The position numbers and the translations under genes were made by a program. 64,000 nt of DNA, taken from Kocuria tytonis (GTDB taxonomy: Bacteria > Actinomycetota > Actinomycetes > Actinomycetales > Micrococcaceae). The notes under the pieces were generated by a model that was not told the origin of the DNA, searched no databases, and worked only from the letters and a program-made list of their open reading frames with translations. Shown here one piece after another: positions 8,770 through 19,852 of the stretch. The stretch's first letter is position 1; every line of letters starts with the position of its first letter. Location: contig NZ_PNJG02000004.1 of the NCBI RefSeq assembly GCF_003226895.2, positions 62,001-126,000 on the forward strand, read 5' to 3'.

Positions 8770-9846
8770 GTGGTGAAAACGCGCGAATCTGCTCTCCGGA
8801 AGACCCTTGCCAGGGTGTCCCCCGGCACGGACCTGCGGACGGGGCTGGAGCGCATCCTCCGGGGACGCACCGGTGCGCTCATCGTGCTCGGTTTCGACCG
8901 CTCCGTGGAGTCGCTGTGTTCCGGTGGCTTCGACATCGACACGGGGTTCACCCCCACCAAGCTGCGGGAGCTCGCCAAGATGGACGGCGCGATCGTGTGC
9001 GACAAGGACGCCACGCGCATCCTCAAGGCCGGCGTGCAGCTCATGCCGGACGCCGCCATCACCACCCAGGAGTCCGGCACGCGCCACCGCTCCGCGGAGC
9101 GCACCGCCAAGCAGACGGGCGTGCCCGTGATCTCCGTGAGCCAGTCCATGAGCGTCATCACCATCTACAAGGACGAGTACCGCTACGCGATCGAGGGCTC
9201 ACAGGCCATCATGGCGCGGGCGAACCAGGCCCTGCAGACCCTGGAGCACTACAGCAACCGGTTGGAGCAGGTGCTGGGCAGCCTGTCCGCCCTCGAGATC
9301 GAGGCCGCGGTCACGGCGCGGGACGTGGCCCTGACCCTGCAGCGCATGGAGATGGTGCGCAGGATCTCGGAGGAGATCAGCTGGTACGTCCTGGAGCTGG
9401 GGGCGGACGGGAGGTTGATCTCCCTGCAGCTGGAGGAACTCACCGCAGGAACGGGGCCCGGCCCGGACGTGGTGCTGCGCGACTACCTCCCGGACGCCAC
9501 CGCGCCCGAGGTCATCGCCGGCTCGCTGGACCAGCTCGCGGAGCTCTCCCCCGCGGAACTGATCGATCTGCAGAAAGTGGCCCTCGCCGCGGGCCTCTCC
9601 GGCCCCCAGGGCAACCTGGACACGGATCTGCATCCGCACGGCTACCGCCTCCTGGAGGGCATCAAGTCCATGCCCGGGGCGGTGGCCAAGCGGCTGGTGT
9701 CCCAGTTCGACGGCCTGCAGTCCCTCATGGCGGCCAACCTGGAGGACCTGATGTCCGTGGAGGGCATCGGTGAGCAGCGCGCCCGCACCGTGCGCGAATC
9801 GCTGTCCCGCATGGCCGAGACCAGCCTGCTGGACCGCTTCATGTGA
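8770..9846 (+). CDS. disA: DNA integrity scanning diadenylate cyclase
   Basis: A 358-residue enzyme that makes cyclic di-AMP from two ATP while scanning DNA for branched structures. The N-terminal DAC domain holds DGA (72-74) and RHR (105-107), the catalytic signature. A helical spine follows, and a helix-hairpin-helix DNA-binding end is visible at about 325-345 (SVEGIGEQRARTVRE). The start is GTG, fixed by the leaderless -10 box. It is next to radA, whose product is known in other bacteria to interact functionally with DisA. It has its own promoter. Confidence 0.97.
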   Translation: MVKTRESALRKTLARVSPGTDLRTGLERILRGRTGALIVLGFDRSVESLCSGGFDIDTGFTPTKLRELAKMDGAIVCDKDATRILKAGVQLMPDAAITTQESGTRHRSAERTAKQTGVPVISVSQSMSVITIYKDEYRYAIEGSQAIMARANQALQTLEHYSNRLEQVLGSLSALEIEAAVTARDVALTLQRMEMVRRISEEISWYVLELGADGRLISLQLEELTAGTGPGPDVVLRDYLPDATAPEVIAGSLDQLAELSPAELIDLQKVALAAGLSGPQGNLDTDLHPHGYRLLEGIKSMPGAVAKRLVSQFDGLQSLMAANLEDLMSVEGIGEQRARTVRESLSRMAETSLLDRFM

Positions 9847-9928
9847 TCCCCCGGACCGGTTCCGCGCCGGAAGCGGCGGCGCGCGGCTCGCAGGGCTCCC
9901 GCCCGCGGCTCACGGCGTCCCACCGGCA

Positions 9929-10666
9929 TCACTCCAGGACGAACGCGGCCTCCGGGCCGGTGACGTCCCCCAGGGACGCGGTGAGCTTGTAGTACCCCGG
10001 GAGGGCCTCCGCCTGGCCCGCGGGGCAGCCCTCCGCGGTGCGGGTGCGGTTCCACATCAGCCGGGCGGTCTCCTTATGGCCCGCGTCCAGGGTGATCTTG
10101 CGGTCCTCGCCTTCCGCCGCACAGTGCCGGGAGTCGAAGACGGTGTCCTGCCCGGACACGACCGCGAAGGCCATGCGCTTGCCCCCGGTGGTCACCGTGC
10201 ACGGGTGCTCCCCGGTGTTCTCCAGGGTCATGGCGAGCACCGGTTCCTGTTTCGCGGGGTAGCTCTCCTTGTCGGTGGAGGCCGTCACGGACAGCTCGCC
10301 CCCGCACTCCGGGGTGGCCGTGGCGCTCGCGCTCGGCGACGCCGACGGCGCGGCGGAGCCGGAGCCCGACGGCGTGGGGCGGGGTGTGAAGTCCGCGAAC
10401 TTGTGCTCGGGATCGGTGCTCGCCCGCGCGGTCTGCCCGGGTTCCCGGGCGGCCGCCTGCTCGTCCGCTTCCGGGCCGCCCCCGCCGGTCACGGCCCGCA
10501 CCCCCGCGACCACTGCCCACACGAGCGCCAGCACCAGCAGCACGACGACCGCGAGGGCCACCAGGCGGCGTCGGCGGTAGACGTGCTCGGGAAGTCTGGC
10601 CTCCGTGTCGTCGTGATCGGCGGGGGACGCGGGTGGATCGTGCCGCTCGGAACCGTGGGAAGACAT
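9929..10666 (-). CDS. Single-pass membrane protein with an extracytoplasmic beta domain
   Basis: A 245-residue protein of unknown role. It has an acidic cytoplasmic N-terminus, a basic RRRR cluster and one membrane segment (about 35-57). A low-complexity Pro/Ser/Ala linker follows, then a C-terminal domain of about 110 residues containing CGG, HPC, HC and GC cysteines that could form two disulfides. That domain (LENTGEHPC..., then PGYYKLTASLG near the end) resembles BsuPI or DUF4232-type immunoglobulin-like folds; this is a weak inference. The ATG at 10666 is divergent from mutY, and the predicted -10 boxes overlap. It converges on disA. Confidence 0.65.
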   Translation of the reverse strand: MSSHGSERHDPPASPADHDDTEARLPEHVYRRRRLVALAVVVLLVLALVWAVVAGVRAVTGGGGPEADEQAAAREPGQTARASTDPEHKFADFTPRPTPSGSGSAAPSASPSASATATPECGGELSVTASTDKESYPAKQEPVLAMTLENTGEHPCTVTTGGKRMAFAVVSGQDTVFDSRHCAAEGEDRKITLDAGHKETARLMWNRTRTAEGCPAGQAEALPGYYKLTASLGDVTGPEAAFVLE

Positions 10667-10673
10667 GGTCTCC

Positions 10674-10683
10674 ACGCTACCGT
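10674..10683. promoter_or_regulatory. Overlapping divergent -10 boxes (membrane protein / mutY)
   Basis: The 10 bases ACGCTACCGT contain TACCGT on the plus strand (10678-10683) and TAGCGT on the minus strand (10679-10674). The two share the central TA. The boxes lie 7 bases before the leftward ATG and 5 to 8 bases before the mutY GTG/ATG. Confidence 0.5.
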
Positions 10684-10691
10684 GGTCGGTG

Positions 10692-11675
10692 ATGAACCCG
10701 AACGACGAACCCCGTGCGCAGCGTCCCCTGCGGGACGTCCACCGCGCCGTGATCGAGTGGTACCGCCGGAGCTGCCGGGACCTGCCCTGGCGGGCACCGG
10801 AACGAACCGCGTGGGGCGTGCTGGTCAGCGAGATCATGCTGCAGCAGACCCCCGTGACGCGGGTCCTGCCCGTCTGGCTCCGGTGGCAGCAGCGGTGGCC
10901 CACCCCGGGCGATCTCGCGGGGGCGCCCCCGGCGGACGTGGTGCGCGCGTGGGACCGGTTGGGATACCCGAGGCGCGCACTGCGGCTGCATGCCGCCGCA
11001 CAGCGCATCCGGGACGAGCACGCGGGAGAGGTCCCCGGGAACCACGCGGAGCTGCTGGCGCTGCCCGGCATCGGCGCGTACACGGCGGCCGCGGTGGCGG
11101 TCTTCGCCTTCGGGCAGCGCCACACCGTGGTGGACACCAACATCCGCAGGGTCGAGGCCCGGTTGTTCTCGGGCCGGGCCCTGCCCTCCCGCTCCCTCAC
11201 CGCCGCGGAGACGAGATGTGCGGAGAGCGCACTGCCCGAGGACGTCGCCGAGTCCGTGGCCTGGAACCAGGCGGTGATGGAGCTCGGTGCGCTGGTCTGC
11301 ACGGCGCGCGCGCCGCGCTGCGAGGAGTGCCCCGTGCGGGATGCCTGCGCGTGGGTCGCGGCCGGGAAACCCCCCGCCGAGAACGCCCCCCGGGGGCAGT
11401 CCTGGCACGGGACGGACCGGCAGGTCCGCGGTGCCATCATGGCGGTGCTGCGGGCCGCCGAGGAGCCGGTGGCGCGGCCCCTGCTGCTCACGGACCGTGC
11501 GGGCTCAGAACAGCTGGCGGCGGGCCACGCGGCCCCGCCGGACGTGGTCGTCGAGCGTCTCACTGCGCTGTGGCGGCTGAGCGCGCCCGTGGAGCAGCGC
11601 GAACGGGCACTCACCGGACTGGTGCGGGACGGGCTGGCAAGCCTCGAGGGTGAGGGCGTCAGCCTTCCCCGGTGA
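10692..11675 (+). CDS. mutY: A/G-specific adenine DNA glycosylase
   Basis: A 327-residue base-excision-repair enzyme that removes adenine mispaired with 8-oxoguanine. Visible are the catalytic Glu47 in SEIMLQQT, the helix-hairpin-helix LPGIGAYTAAAVA (about 124-136), the catalytic Asp148 in VVDTN, and the [4Fe-4S] ligands C203, C210, C213 and C219 (C-x6-C-x2-C-x5-C). The C-terminal NUDIX-like 8-oxoG-recognition domain is short, as in many actinobacteria. The start is ATG at 10692 (or the GTG just before it). An in-frame ATG at 10665 is unlikely because it lies upstream of the predicted promoter. The last 17 bases overlap the convergent argA end. Confidence 0.93.
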   Translation: MNPNDEPRAQRPLRDVHRAVIEWYRRSCRDLPWRAPERTAWGVLVSEIMLQQTPVTRVLPVWLRWQQRWPTPGDLAGAPPADVVRAWDRLGYPRRALRLHAAAQRIRDEHAGEVPGNHAELLALPGIGAYTAAAVAVFAFGQRHTVVDTNIRRVEARLFSGRALPSRSLTAAETRCAESALPEDVAESVAWNQAVMELGALVCTARAPRCEECPVRDACAWVAAGKPPAENAPRGQSWHGTDRQVRGAIMAVLRAAEEPVARPLLLTDRAGSEQLAAGHAAPPDVVVERLTALWRLSAPVEQRERALTGLVRDGLASLEGEGVSLPR

Positions 11676-12177
11676 GCGAGCGGATCATGCGGGTGTTGCC
11701 CAGTGTATTGGGTTTGACCCGCGCCAGGTCCAGGAACTCGGCCACACCCTCGTCGTGGGAGCGCAGCAGCTCGGCGAACACCTCGGGCGGGATCGTCTCC
11801 TGGTTGGCCATGACCTCGAAGCCGTGGGCCGCGAAGAACTCCACCTCGAACGTGAGGCAGAACACCCGGTTGACCCCCAGCCGCCCGGCCCGTTCCAGCA
11901 ACTCGCGCAGCATGCGGGTGCCCACCCCGTGACCGCGCGCGGCGGGAGACGTGGCCAGGGTGCGCACCTCCGCGAGGTCCTCCCACATCACGTGCAGCGC
12001 ACCGCACCCCACGAGATCTCCGGCGCCGTTCTCCGCGACCACGAACTCCTGGATGCTCTCGAAGTAGGTGACGGTGTCCTTGGTGATCAGGATGCGCTCG
12101 GCGGCCATGGGTGCCACGAGCTCCTTGATCCCGTGGACGTCGGACGTCCGGGCCGGGCGGATGTGGATCTCTGACAT
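11659..12177 (-). CDS. argA: Amino-acid N-acetyltransferase (N-acetylglutamate synthase, actinobacterial short type)
   Basis: A 172-residue single-domain GNAT enzyme that matches the short actinobacterial N-acetylglutamate synthase (Rv2747-like). Motif A is ARGHGVGTRML, the acetyl-CoA loop. The distinctive C-terminal stretch VAEFLDL followed by VKPNTLGN is shared with that family. It would catalyse the first step of arginine synthesis. Two GNAT subfamilies look alike, so the substrate is inferred from overall similarity. The start is ATG at 12177, seven bases after a TACAGT -10-like box, so the mRNA may be leaderless or nearly so. Its end overlaps the end of mutY on the other strand. Confidence 0.82.
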   Translation of the reverse strand: MSEIHIRPARTSDVHGIKELVAPMAAERILITKDTVTYFESIQEFVVAENGAGDLVGCGALHVMWEDLAEVRTLATSPAARGHGVGTRMLRELLERAGRLGVNRVFCLTFEVEFFAAHGFEVMANQETIPPEVFAELLRSHDEGVAEFLDLARVKPNTLGNTRMIRSLTGEG

Positions 12178-12353
12178 GCCCACGACTGTACGCGGTGCCC
12201 GCCGCCCGGCCCGCACACCCCACGCTGCCGGCGCCTTGCACCCGATCCGCGCGGGGGCAGGCGCGGAACGGGCGGGCGCACCGACGCCGCGGGCTGCGGG
12301 CACCGGGGCACCAGGGTGGAACGTGCCGGCACCCGGGGGGGGGACCCACCGGA

Positions 12354-12410
12354 CACGCGAGCGGGCGGCGTCGTGAACCGCTGTGGTCCACGACGCCGCC
12401 CGCTCGCGTG
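12354..12410 (-). terminator. clpC terminator
   Basis: A perfect 22-bp inverted repeat (12354-12375 with 12389-12410) around a 13-base loop, 48 bases after the clpC stop. The arms contain the GGCGTCGT core seen in other terminators of this window. Confidence 0.85.
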
Positions 12411-12457
12411 TGCCGCGGTGGCGCCTGGATCGCTGCCGGGCCCGCCGCGGGGGAGGA

Positions 12458-15076
<2,619 letters not shown>

Positions 15077-15138
15077 GGATACTCCTTCATTGATCTCTGC
15101 CACCGATGTTAGGCACCTGAATCTCCGCGTTGGGCACT

Positions 15139-15155
15139 GTTCGCCGCTGGCGCAC
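15139..15155 (-). promoter_or_regulatory. Candidate ClgR operator upstream of clpC
   Basis: GTTCGCC, three bases, GGCGCAC form a near-perfect palindrome resembling the GTTCGC-N-GCGAAC-type sites bound by ClgR upstream of clp genes in Streptomyces and Corynebacterium. It lies 63 bases before the clpC ATG. Binding is inferred. Confidence 0.6.
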
Positions 15156-15233
15156 GGTGTCCGGCTCACAGCGGAATTCCCCCCGATTAACCCCCCCGCC
15201 CCGCCGGTCCCCGGGCACACGGGGCCCAAGACG

Positions 15234-15276
15234 GCAGCGGCCGGAACACGCCTCACTGGCGTATTCCGGCCGCTGC
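15234..15276 (-). terminator. lsr2 terminator
   Basis: Arms 15234-15252 and 15258-15276 (19 bases, one mismatch) enclose a 5-base loop. It lies between the lsr2 stop and the clpC leader. Confidence 0.8.
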
Positions 15277-15354
15277 TGCGGGATTACCGCCGCGGTGCGA
15301 ACCCCACTGGTCCGCGCCGCGTGAAAAGCTAATTCTCGCGGTGGCGCGTGGAAC

Positions 15355-15696
15355 TCACTTGCCGTTCGCCGCGTAGTACTTGTCCTGGATGTCCTGGTGG
15401 ATCCGGCCGCGGTCCGAGACCTGCAGACCCTGCTCCTTGGCCCACGCGCGGATCTTGGGGGTCTCCGGGTTCCCGGAGCGGTTGGGACGGGTGGTGGTCC
15501 CGGTGCTGCGGGTGCCCTTGGCGGATGCCCGACGACCCGCGGCCACGTAGGGGCGCAGCGCGTCCCGCAGCTTGGTGGCGTTCTCCGAGCTGAGGTCGAT
15601 CTCGTACTGGCCGCCGTCGAGACCGAAACGGACCGTCTCGTTCGCCTCGCCGCCGTCGATGTCGTCTTCCAGGATGATTTTCACCGTCTGAGCCAT
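15355..15696 (-). CDS. lsr2: Lsr2-type nucleoid-associated protein
   Basis: A 113-residue H-NS-like xenogeneic silencer. The N-terminal dimerisation domain begins MAQTVKIILEDDIDG. A basic Ser/Thr/Gly linker (about 55-78) joins the C-terminal DNA-binding domain, which carries the AT-hook-like R96-G97-R98 that reads AT-rich minor grooves. Length is typical. The start is ATG at 15696, with GGAGC eight bases upstream. Its upstream region is noticeably AT-richer than the surroundings and contains a small dyad, so autoregulation is plausible though unproven. It sits between lysS and clpC, as in other Micrococcaceae and mycobacteria. Confidence 0.95.
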   Translation of the reverse strand: MAQTVKIILEDDIDGGEANETVRFGLDGGQYEIDLSSENATKLRDALRPYVAAGRRASAKGTRSTGTTTRPNRSGNPETPKIRAWAKEQGLQVSDRGRIHQDIQDKYYAANGK

Positions 15697-15758
15697 GGTC
15701 AGCTCCTCCAAACGCCCCAGGGGCCGTGTCGATCGAATGTTAGCGCCAGCAAATTCCC

Positions 15759-15778
15759 GGTGTGAAATGAAACACACC
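15759..15778. promoter_or_regulatory. Dyad in the AT-rich lsr2 upstream region
   Basis: GGTGTG (15759-15764) and CACACC (15773-15778) flank the 8-base AT-rich centre AAATGAAA, 63-82 bases before the lsr2 start. An operator role is only a possibility. Confidence 0.3.
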
Positions 15779-15923
15779 GCCGCAGCCGCACCGCCCTGTC
15801 AGCCATTCCCCTTGAAATTCACGCGGATCAACGTGGCAGGCGATAACGGGTCGGTGCGTGACAGGATTATTGCCGGATCACACGGACCATCATGGCATGC
15901 AATTCGGCGAATGTCATCACGGG

Positions 15924-16199
15924 CTATTGCCGACCATTCCGGTCCTCGGGGGAATCGCGAATGGGAATGCTGTTCCTGAGTCCCAGCCCACGCTGTTTCC
16001 CGGGTTTTTCCTGCTCATACCCGAAAGGCGCCCTGTCCCCCTCACGCTCACGCACCGCTCGATACCACTGCTCGGCGTCCTCCTGAGCGTGGTTCTGGGC
16101 GGTGCGCTCCGTGCGGTCCCCCCGCAGCAACCACCGGATGACCAGGTAGAAGATGACGCCCACTCCCAGGGAGGGTGCGAAAACGGCCACGTATTCCAT
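15924..16199 (-). CDS. Small membrane-anchored protein, unknown function
   Basis: A 91-residue protein with one N-terminal membrane segment (about 3-24) and a strongly charged cytoplasmic tail (RGDRTERT..., EEDAEQWYRAVREREGDR-like composition). No family or enzyme motif is recognised. Codon use towards the 3' end is less GC-biased than in neighbours. The ATG has an AGAGGA site nine bases upstream. It follows lysS by 61 bases on the same strand and probably shares its transcript. The 227 bases between it and lsr2 hold the lsr2 promoter region and no further gene. Confidence 0.6.
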   Translation of the reverse strand: MEYVAVFAPSLGVGVIFYLVIRWLLRGDRTERTAQNHAQEDAEQWYRAVREREGDRAPFGYEQEKPGKQRGLGLRNSIPIRDSPEDRNGRQ

Positions 16200-16260
16200 G
16201 ATGCTGAGGGTCCTCTCCGGGACTGGGCGGTTGCTGGGCGCGCGGAGTGCACGCGGTGGG

Positions 16261-17793
16261 TCACTCGGGTTTCATGAGCGGAAAGAGAATGGTCTCCCGG
16301 ATCCCGAGGTTCGTGAAGAGCATGATGAGTCGGTCCAGACCGAGGCCCAGGCCGCCCATCGGAGGGGCGCCGTGCTCCAGGGCCCGCAGGAAGTCCTCGT
16401 CCAGCTGCATGGCCTCGTCGTCCCCGGCCGCGGCGAGCCGCGACTGCTCCACCAGCCGCTCCCGCTGCACCACGGGGTCCACCAGTTCGGAGAATGCCGT
16501 ACCGCGCTCCATCCCGCCGATGATCAGGTCCCACGCCTCGATGATCCCGGGCTCGCTGCGGTGCGGACGTGCCAGGGGCTGGGCGGCCGGCGGATAGTCG
16601 TACACGAACGTGGGCTGGATCAGGGTGGGTTCCACGATTTCCTCGAAGAGCTCCATCACGAGTTTCTGCTCGTCCCACGCGGGATTCACGGGGATATCCC
16701 GTTCGGCGGCAATGGCCCGCAGGTCGGCCGCGGAGGTCCGGGGGGTGATCTCCTGCCCCACTACCTCGGACAGTCCCGGGTACACGGCCACCCACTCCCA
16801 TTCACCGAACAATTCGATCCGGCCCTGCGGGGTGTCGATACCCTCCACGCCGAGCACGCGGGCACATTCCTGGATGATCTCGCGAATCCGCTCCGCCATG
16901 ACGAATTGGTCCGCGTACGCCTCGTAGGCCTCGAGCGTGGTGAATTCCGGGCTGTGGGAGGAATCCACGCCCTCGTTGCGGAATACCCGGCCGAGTTCGA
17001 AGACCCGATCGATGCCCCCCACGACCGCGCGCTTGAGGTAGAGCTCCGTGGCGATGCGCAGGGTCATCTCCTGGTCGAACGCGTTCAGGTGCGTCTCGAA
17101 CGGACGCGCCGCCGCACCACCGTGCACGAGCTGCAGCATGGGAGTCTCGATCTCTACGTACCCGTGCTCCTCCATGACGCGCCGCACGGTGCGGGTGATC
17201 AGGGAACGGGTGAGGACGACGTCGCGCGCCTCCTGGCGCACGATCAGGTCCAGGTAGCGCTGGCGCACCCGGGTCTCCTCGTTGAGCTCCTTGTGCATGG
17301 TGGGCAGCGGTCGCAGGGCCTTGGACGCGAGGGTCCAGGAATCGGCCATGACGGAGAGCTCACCGCGGCGTGAACTGACCACGCGGCCGGTGATGGCCAC
17401 GAAGTCTCCGAGATCAACCACGGCCTTCCACTGCGCCAGCGCCTCGTCCCCCACGTTGGCCTTGGACAGCATGGCCTGCAGCCGGGTGCCGTCCCCCTCC
17501 TGGACGGTGGCGAAGCACAGCTTGCCCGTGTTGCGCACGTGCACCACGCGACCGGCCACGGTCACCACGTGGTCCGTCTCCTCACCGGCCTCGAGGTGGC
17601 CGAAGTCCGCGCGCACCCGCGCGAGGGTGGTGGTGCGGTTCACGCCCACGGGGTAGGGCTCCATCCCGGCGTCCGCCGCGGCCTGCCGCTTGGCAGCGCG
17701 CACCGCCATCTGGTCGTTGAGCTCGTGGGCGCTGAGCTCCGGATCGGAGCCGGTGGGCTGGGCGGGAACGGTGGTATCAGGCTGCTCGGTCAC
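16261..17793 (-). CDS. lysS: Lysyl-tRNA synthetase, class II
   Basis: A 510-residue aminoacyl-tRNA synthetase. An N-terminal OB-fold anticodon-binding domain covers about 60-160. The catalytic core has motif 2 with RVFRNEGVD followed by HSPEFTTLEAYEAYAD, and motif 3 GLGLGLDRLIMLF near the C-terminus. Length matches bacterial LysS, with a slightly extended polar N-terminus. The start is GTG at 17793; a TATCCT -10-like box eight bases upstream suggests its own promoter with almost no leader, inside the 24-base gap after panC. Confidence 0.96.
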   Translation of the reverse strand: MTEQPDTTVPAQPTGSDPELSAHELNDQMAVRAAKRQAAADAGMEPYPVGVNRTTTLARVRADFGHLEAGEETDHVVTVAGRVVHVRNTGKLCFATVQEGDGTRLQAMLSKANVGDEALAQWKAVVDLGDFVAITGRVVSSRRGELSVMADSWTLASKALRPLPTMHKELNEETRVRQRYLDLIVRQEARDVVLTRSLITRTVRRVMEEHGYVEIETPMLQLVHGGAAARPFETHLNAFDQEMTLRIATELYLKRAVVGGIDRVFELGRVFRNEGVDSSHSPEFTTLEAYEAYADQFVMAERIREIIQECARVLGVEGIDTPQGRIELFGEWEWVAVYPGLSEVVGQEITPRTSAADLRAIAAERDIPVNPAWDEQKLVMELFEEIVEPTLIQPTFVYDYPPAAQPLARPHRSEPGIIEAWDLIIGGMERGTAFSELVDPVVQRERLVEQSRLAAAGDDEAMQLDEDFLRALEHGAPPMGGLGLGLDRLIMLFTNLGIRETILFPLMKPE

Positions 17794-17817
17794 AGTGGAC
17801 CAGGATACCGGTCCCGC

Positions 17818-18666
17818 TCAGATGCGCATGTTGTCGATCAGGCGGGTGGGCCCCACCCATGCGGCCACGAGCGCCAGGGCACCGGGAGCCGGGTCCACCA
17901 GTTCCAGGTCCTGCGGATCCACGGTCACGAGGTAGTCCAGCCGGACCTCCGGCTCGGCGGCCACGCGCTCGCGTGCCTGCTCCAGCGTGAGCTCCCCGGC
18001 GGCCAGCGCCACCAGCGTGCGGTGGAGCACGAGTGCGTGCTCGGCCTGCTCCGCGGAGAGGTACTGGTTGCGCGAGGACAGCGCGAGCCCCCGTTCGGAG
18101 CGCACGATGGGCACCGGGCGGATCTCCACGCGGTGGTCGAAATCACGCACCATGCGCTGCATCAGGAGCAGCTGCTGCGCATCCTTCTCCCCGAAGTAGG
18201 CCCGGAACGGGATCCGCGGACCGGGAGCCATGATGGTGAACAGCTTGTTCACCACGGTCAGGGCGCCGTCGAAGTGCCCGGGCCGGGTGGCGCCCTCGAG
18301 CACCGCCCCCGCCGTTCCGGAGGTCACGGACACCACGGGCGCACCACCGGGGTACATCTCCTCCACCGGCGGCGCGAACACGAGGTCCACACCCTCCGCG
18401 GCGAGCGCGGCCACGTCCTGCGCCAGCTGCCGCGGGTAGCTCTCGAAGTCCTCGCCGGGGCCGAACTGCAGCGGGTTCACGAACACGGACACGACGGCCA
18501 GATCGTTCTCGGCCCGCGTGCGCCTCGCGATCTCCAGGTGCCCGTGGTGCAGTGCGCCCATGGTGGGCAGCAGTCCCACGGTGGCCGCACCGGCCGCCAC
18601 ACGGGCTGCGATCTCCTCGCGCAGCTGCGCCACGGTGGTGCACACCACGGGTTGCGTCACGGTCAC
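17818..18666 (-). CDS. panC: Pantothenate synthetase
   Basis: A 282-residue enzyme that joins pantoate and beta-alanine with ATP, in coenzyme A synthesis. The nucleotidyltransferase HIGH-like motif HHGH is at 40-43, and the KMSKS-like region is seen in ALSSRNQYLS. Length is typical. The GTG start overlaps the TGA of the upstream DUF2520 gene by four bases (GTGA), so the two are translationally coupled. panB and panD are not in this window. Confidence 0.95.
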   Translation of the reverse strand: MTVTQPVVCTTVAQLREEIAARVAAGAATVGLLPTMGALHHGHLEIARRTRAENDLAVVSVFVNPLQFGPGEDFESYPRQLAQDVAALAAEGVDLVFAPPVEEMYPGGAPVVSVTSGTAGAVLEGATRPGHFDGALTVVNKLFTIMAPGPRIPFRAYFGEKDAQQLLLMQRMVRDFDHRVEIRPVPIVRSERGLALSSRNQYLSAEQAEHALVLHRTLVALAAGELTLEQARERVAAEPEVRLDYLVTVDPQDLELVDPAPGALALVAAWVGPTRLIDNMRI

Positions 18667-19769
18667 TCCTCGTCCTCGAGCGCGGCCGTCACCGCGCGGT
18701 ACGTCGTCCCGTCCAGTCTGCCGGACGCCAGCGCGCGCCGAGCCGTCTGGCGTCCCAGGGCACGGTACCCGGCCAGCAGCTGCTCTCCGGCATTCCCGGG
18801 GGCGGCCGCCCGCGCTGTGCCGGATGCGTGCTCGTTCCCCGGCACCACGGCGCGGCCCTCGCCCGCACGCGGAGCAGCCGTGGCGCCGTCGTCCCCCGCG
18901 GCCTGCTGCCGGGACGCGGTGCCGTGGGCGTCCCCGGGTGCGCGGGCGACGTCGCCGTCCCCGACCCGCGAGGCGCCGGCACCCGGTGCCGCGCGGTCCC
19001 CCGCGAGCTCACGCAGCGCGGCCACGTGGGCCGCCACCGTGGTGACGTCCCCCCGGGCCACCGGCCCGGTGAGTGCGCTCTCCCCCGAGGCCAGGGCGTT
19101 GTCCACCGTGGCGCGGGCCAGCGGGCCGAGCACACGGTCCGGGTGCTCCACCCCGATCTCGCCGAGCAGCTGCATGGACTCGCCGAGCACCGTCATCACG
19201 TGGTTGGAACCGTGCGCGAGTGCCGCGTGGTAGAGCGGCCGGTCCGCCTCCGCGATCACCACCGGCTCGGCGCCCATCTCCACCACGAGCGCCTGCGCGA
19301 TGGGGAGCACGGGGGCCGCGGCGGTGACCCCGAAGCTGCAGTCCACGAGCCGCTGCAGGTCCAGGCTGAGGCCGGTGAACGTCATGGCGGGGTGCACGGC
19401 CAGTCCGATGCCGCCCGCGGCGCGCACCGGTTCCAGGACGTCCGTGCCGTAGCGGCCCGCGGTGTGCACCACGAGCTGACCCGGCTGCCACGCACCGGTG
19501 GCGGCCAGCCCGCTCACGAGACCGGGGAGCTGATCGTCCGGCACGGCCAGCAGCACCAGCTCGCTGCGCTCCACGACGGTCTGCACGTCCAGCACAGGGA
19601 CGTCCGGCAGCAGCGCCGCGGCACGCTCCCTGCTCTGCTCCGACGACGCGTGCACGCCCACCACCGCGTGGCCCGCCGCTCGCAGTGCGGCGCCGAGGAC
19701 GGCCCCCACCCTGCCCGCGCTGATGACGCCCACGCCGAGGCGACCGGGGCGGTGACTGGGTTGGGACAT
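18663..19769 (-). CDS. Rossmann-fold/DUF2520 dehydrogenase-like protein
   Basis: A 368-residue protein. The N-terminal Rossmann domain has a glycine-rich loop (GVISAGRVGAVLG, 13-25), and a DUF2520 helical domain with AVHPAMTF (about 124-131) runs to residue 258. The fold resembles ketopantoate reductase and ProC-like enzymes. Its tight link to panC suggests a role in pantoate supply, but no member's reaction is certain. Residues 259-328 are an Ala/Gly/Arg-rich low-complexity insertion that splits the domain; the conserved C-terminal helices resume at about 329. The ATG has a good AAGGAG. Confidence 0.82.
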   Translation of the reverse strand: MSQPSHRPGRLGVGVISAGRVGAVLGAALRAAGHAVVGVHASSEQSRERAAALLPDVPVLDVQTVVERSELVLLAVPDDQLPGLVSGLAATGAWQPGQLVVHTAGRYGTDVLEPVRAAGGIGLAVHPAMTFTGLSLDLQRLVDCSFGVTAAAPVLPIAQALVVEMGAEPVVIAEADRPLYHAALAHGSNHVMTVLGESMQLLGEIGVEHPDRVLGPLARATVDNALASGESALTGPVARGDVTTVAAHVAALRELAGDRAAPGAGASRVGDGDVARAPGDAHGTASRQQAAGDDGATAAPRAGEGRAVVPGNEHASGTARAAAPGNAGEQLLAGYRALGRQTARRALASGRLDGTTYRAVTAALEDEE

Positions 19770-19852
19770 GTGAGAACTCCTTGCGGGGAACGAGGTGCCG
19801 CGGTGGGCGGCACGCACAGGGTAGCGCAGGGGCACCCGGCCGTGACCGGGAC

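Noticed and set aside
15077-15256. An N-terminal extension of clpC
   Set aside because: The 60 extra codons have no Clp-N similarity and cover the candidate ClgR operator; the AAGGAG site supports ATG at 15076.
17539-19233. A 564-codon open frame on the plus strand
   Set aside because: It is antisense to lysS, panC and the DUF2520 gene, all of which have clear motifs. Composition is typical of shadow frames in GC-rich DNA.
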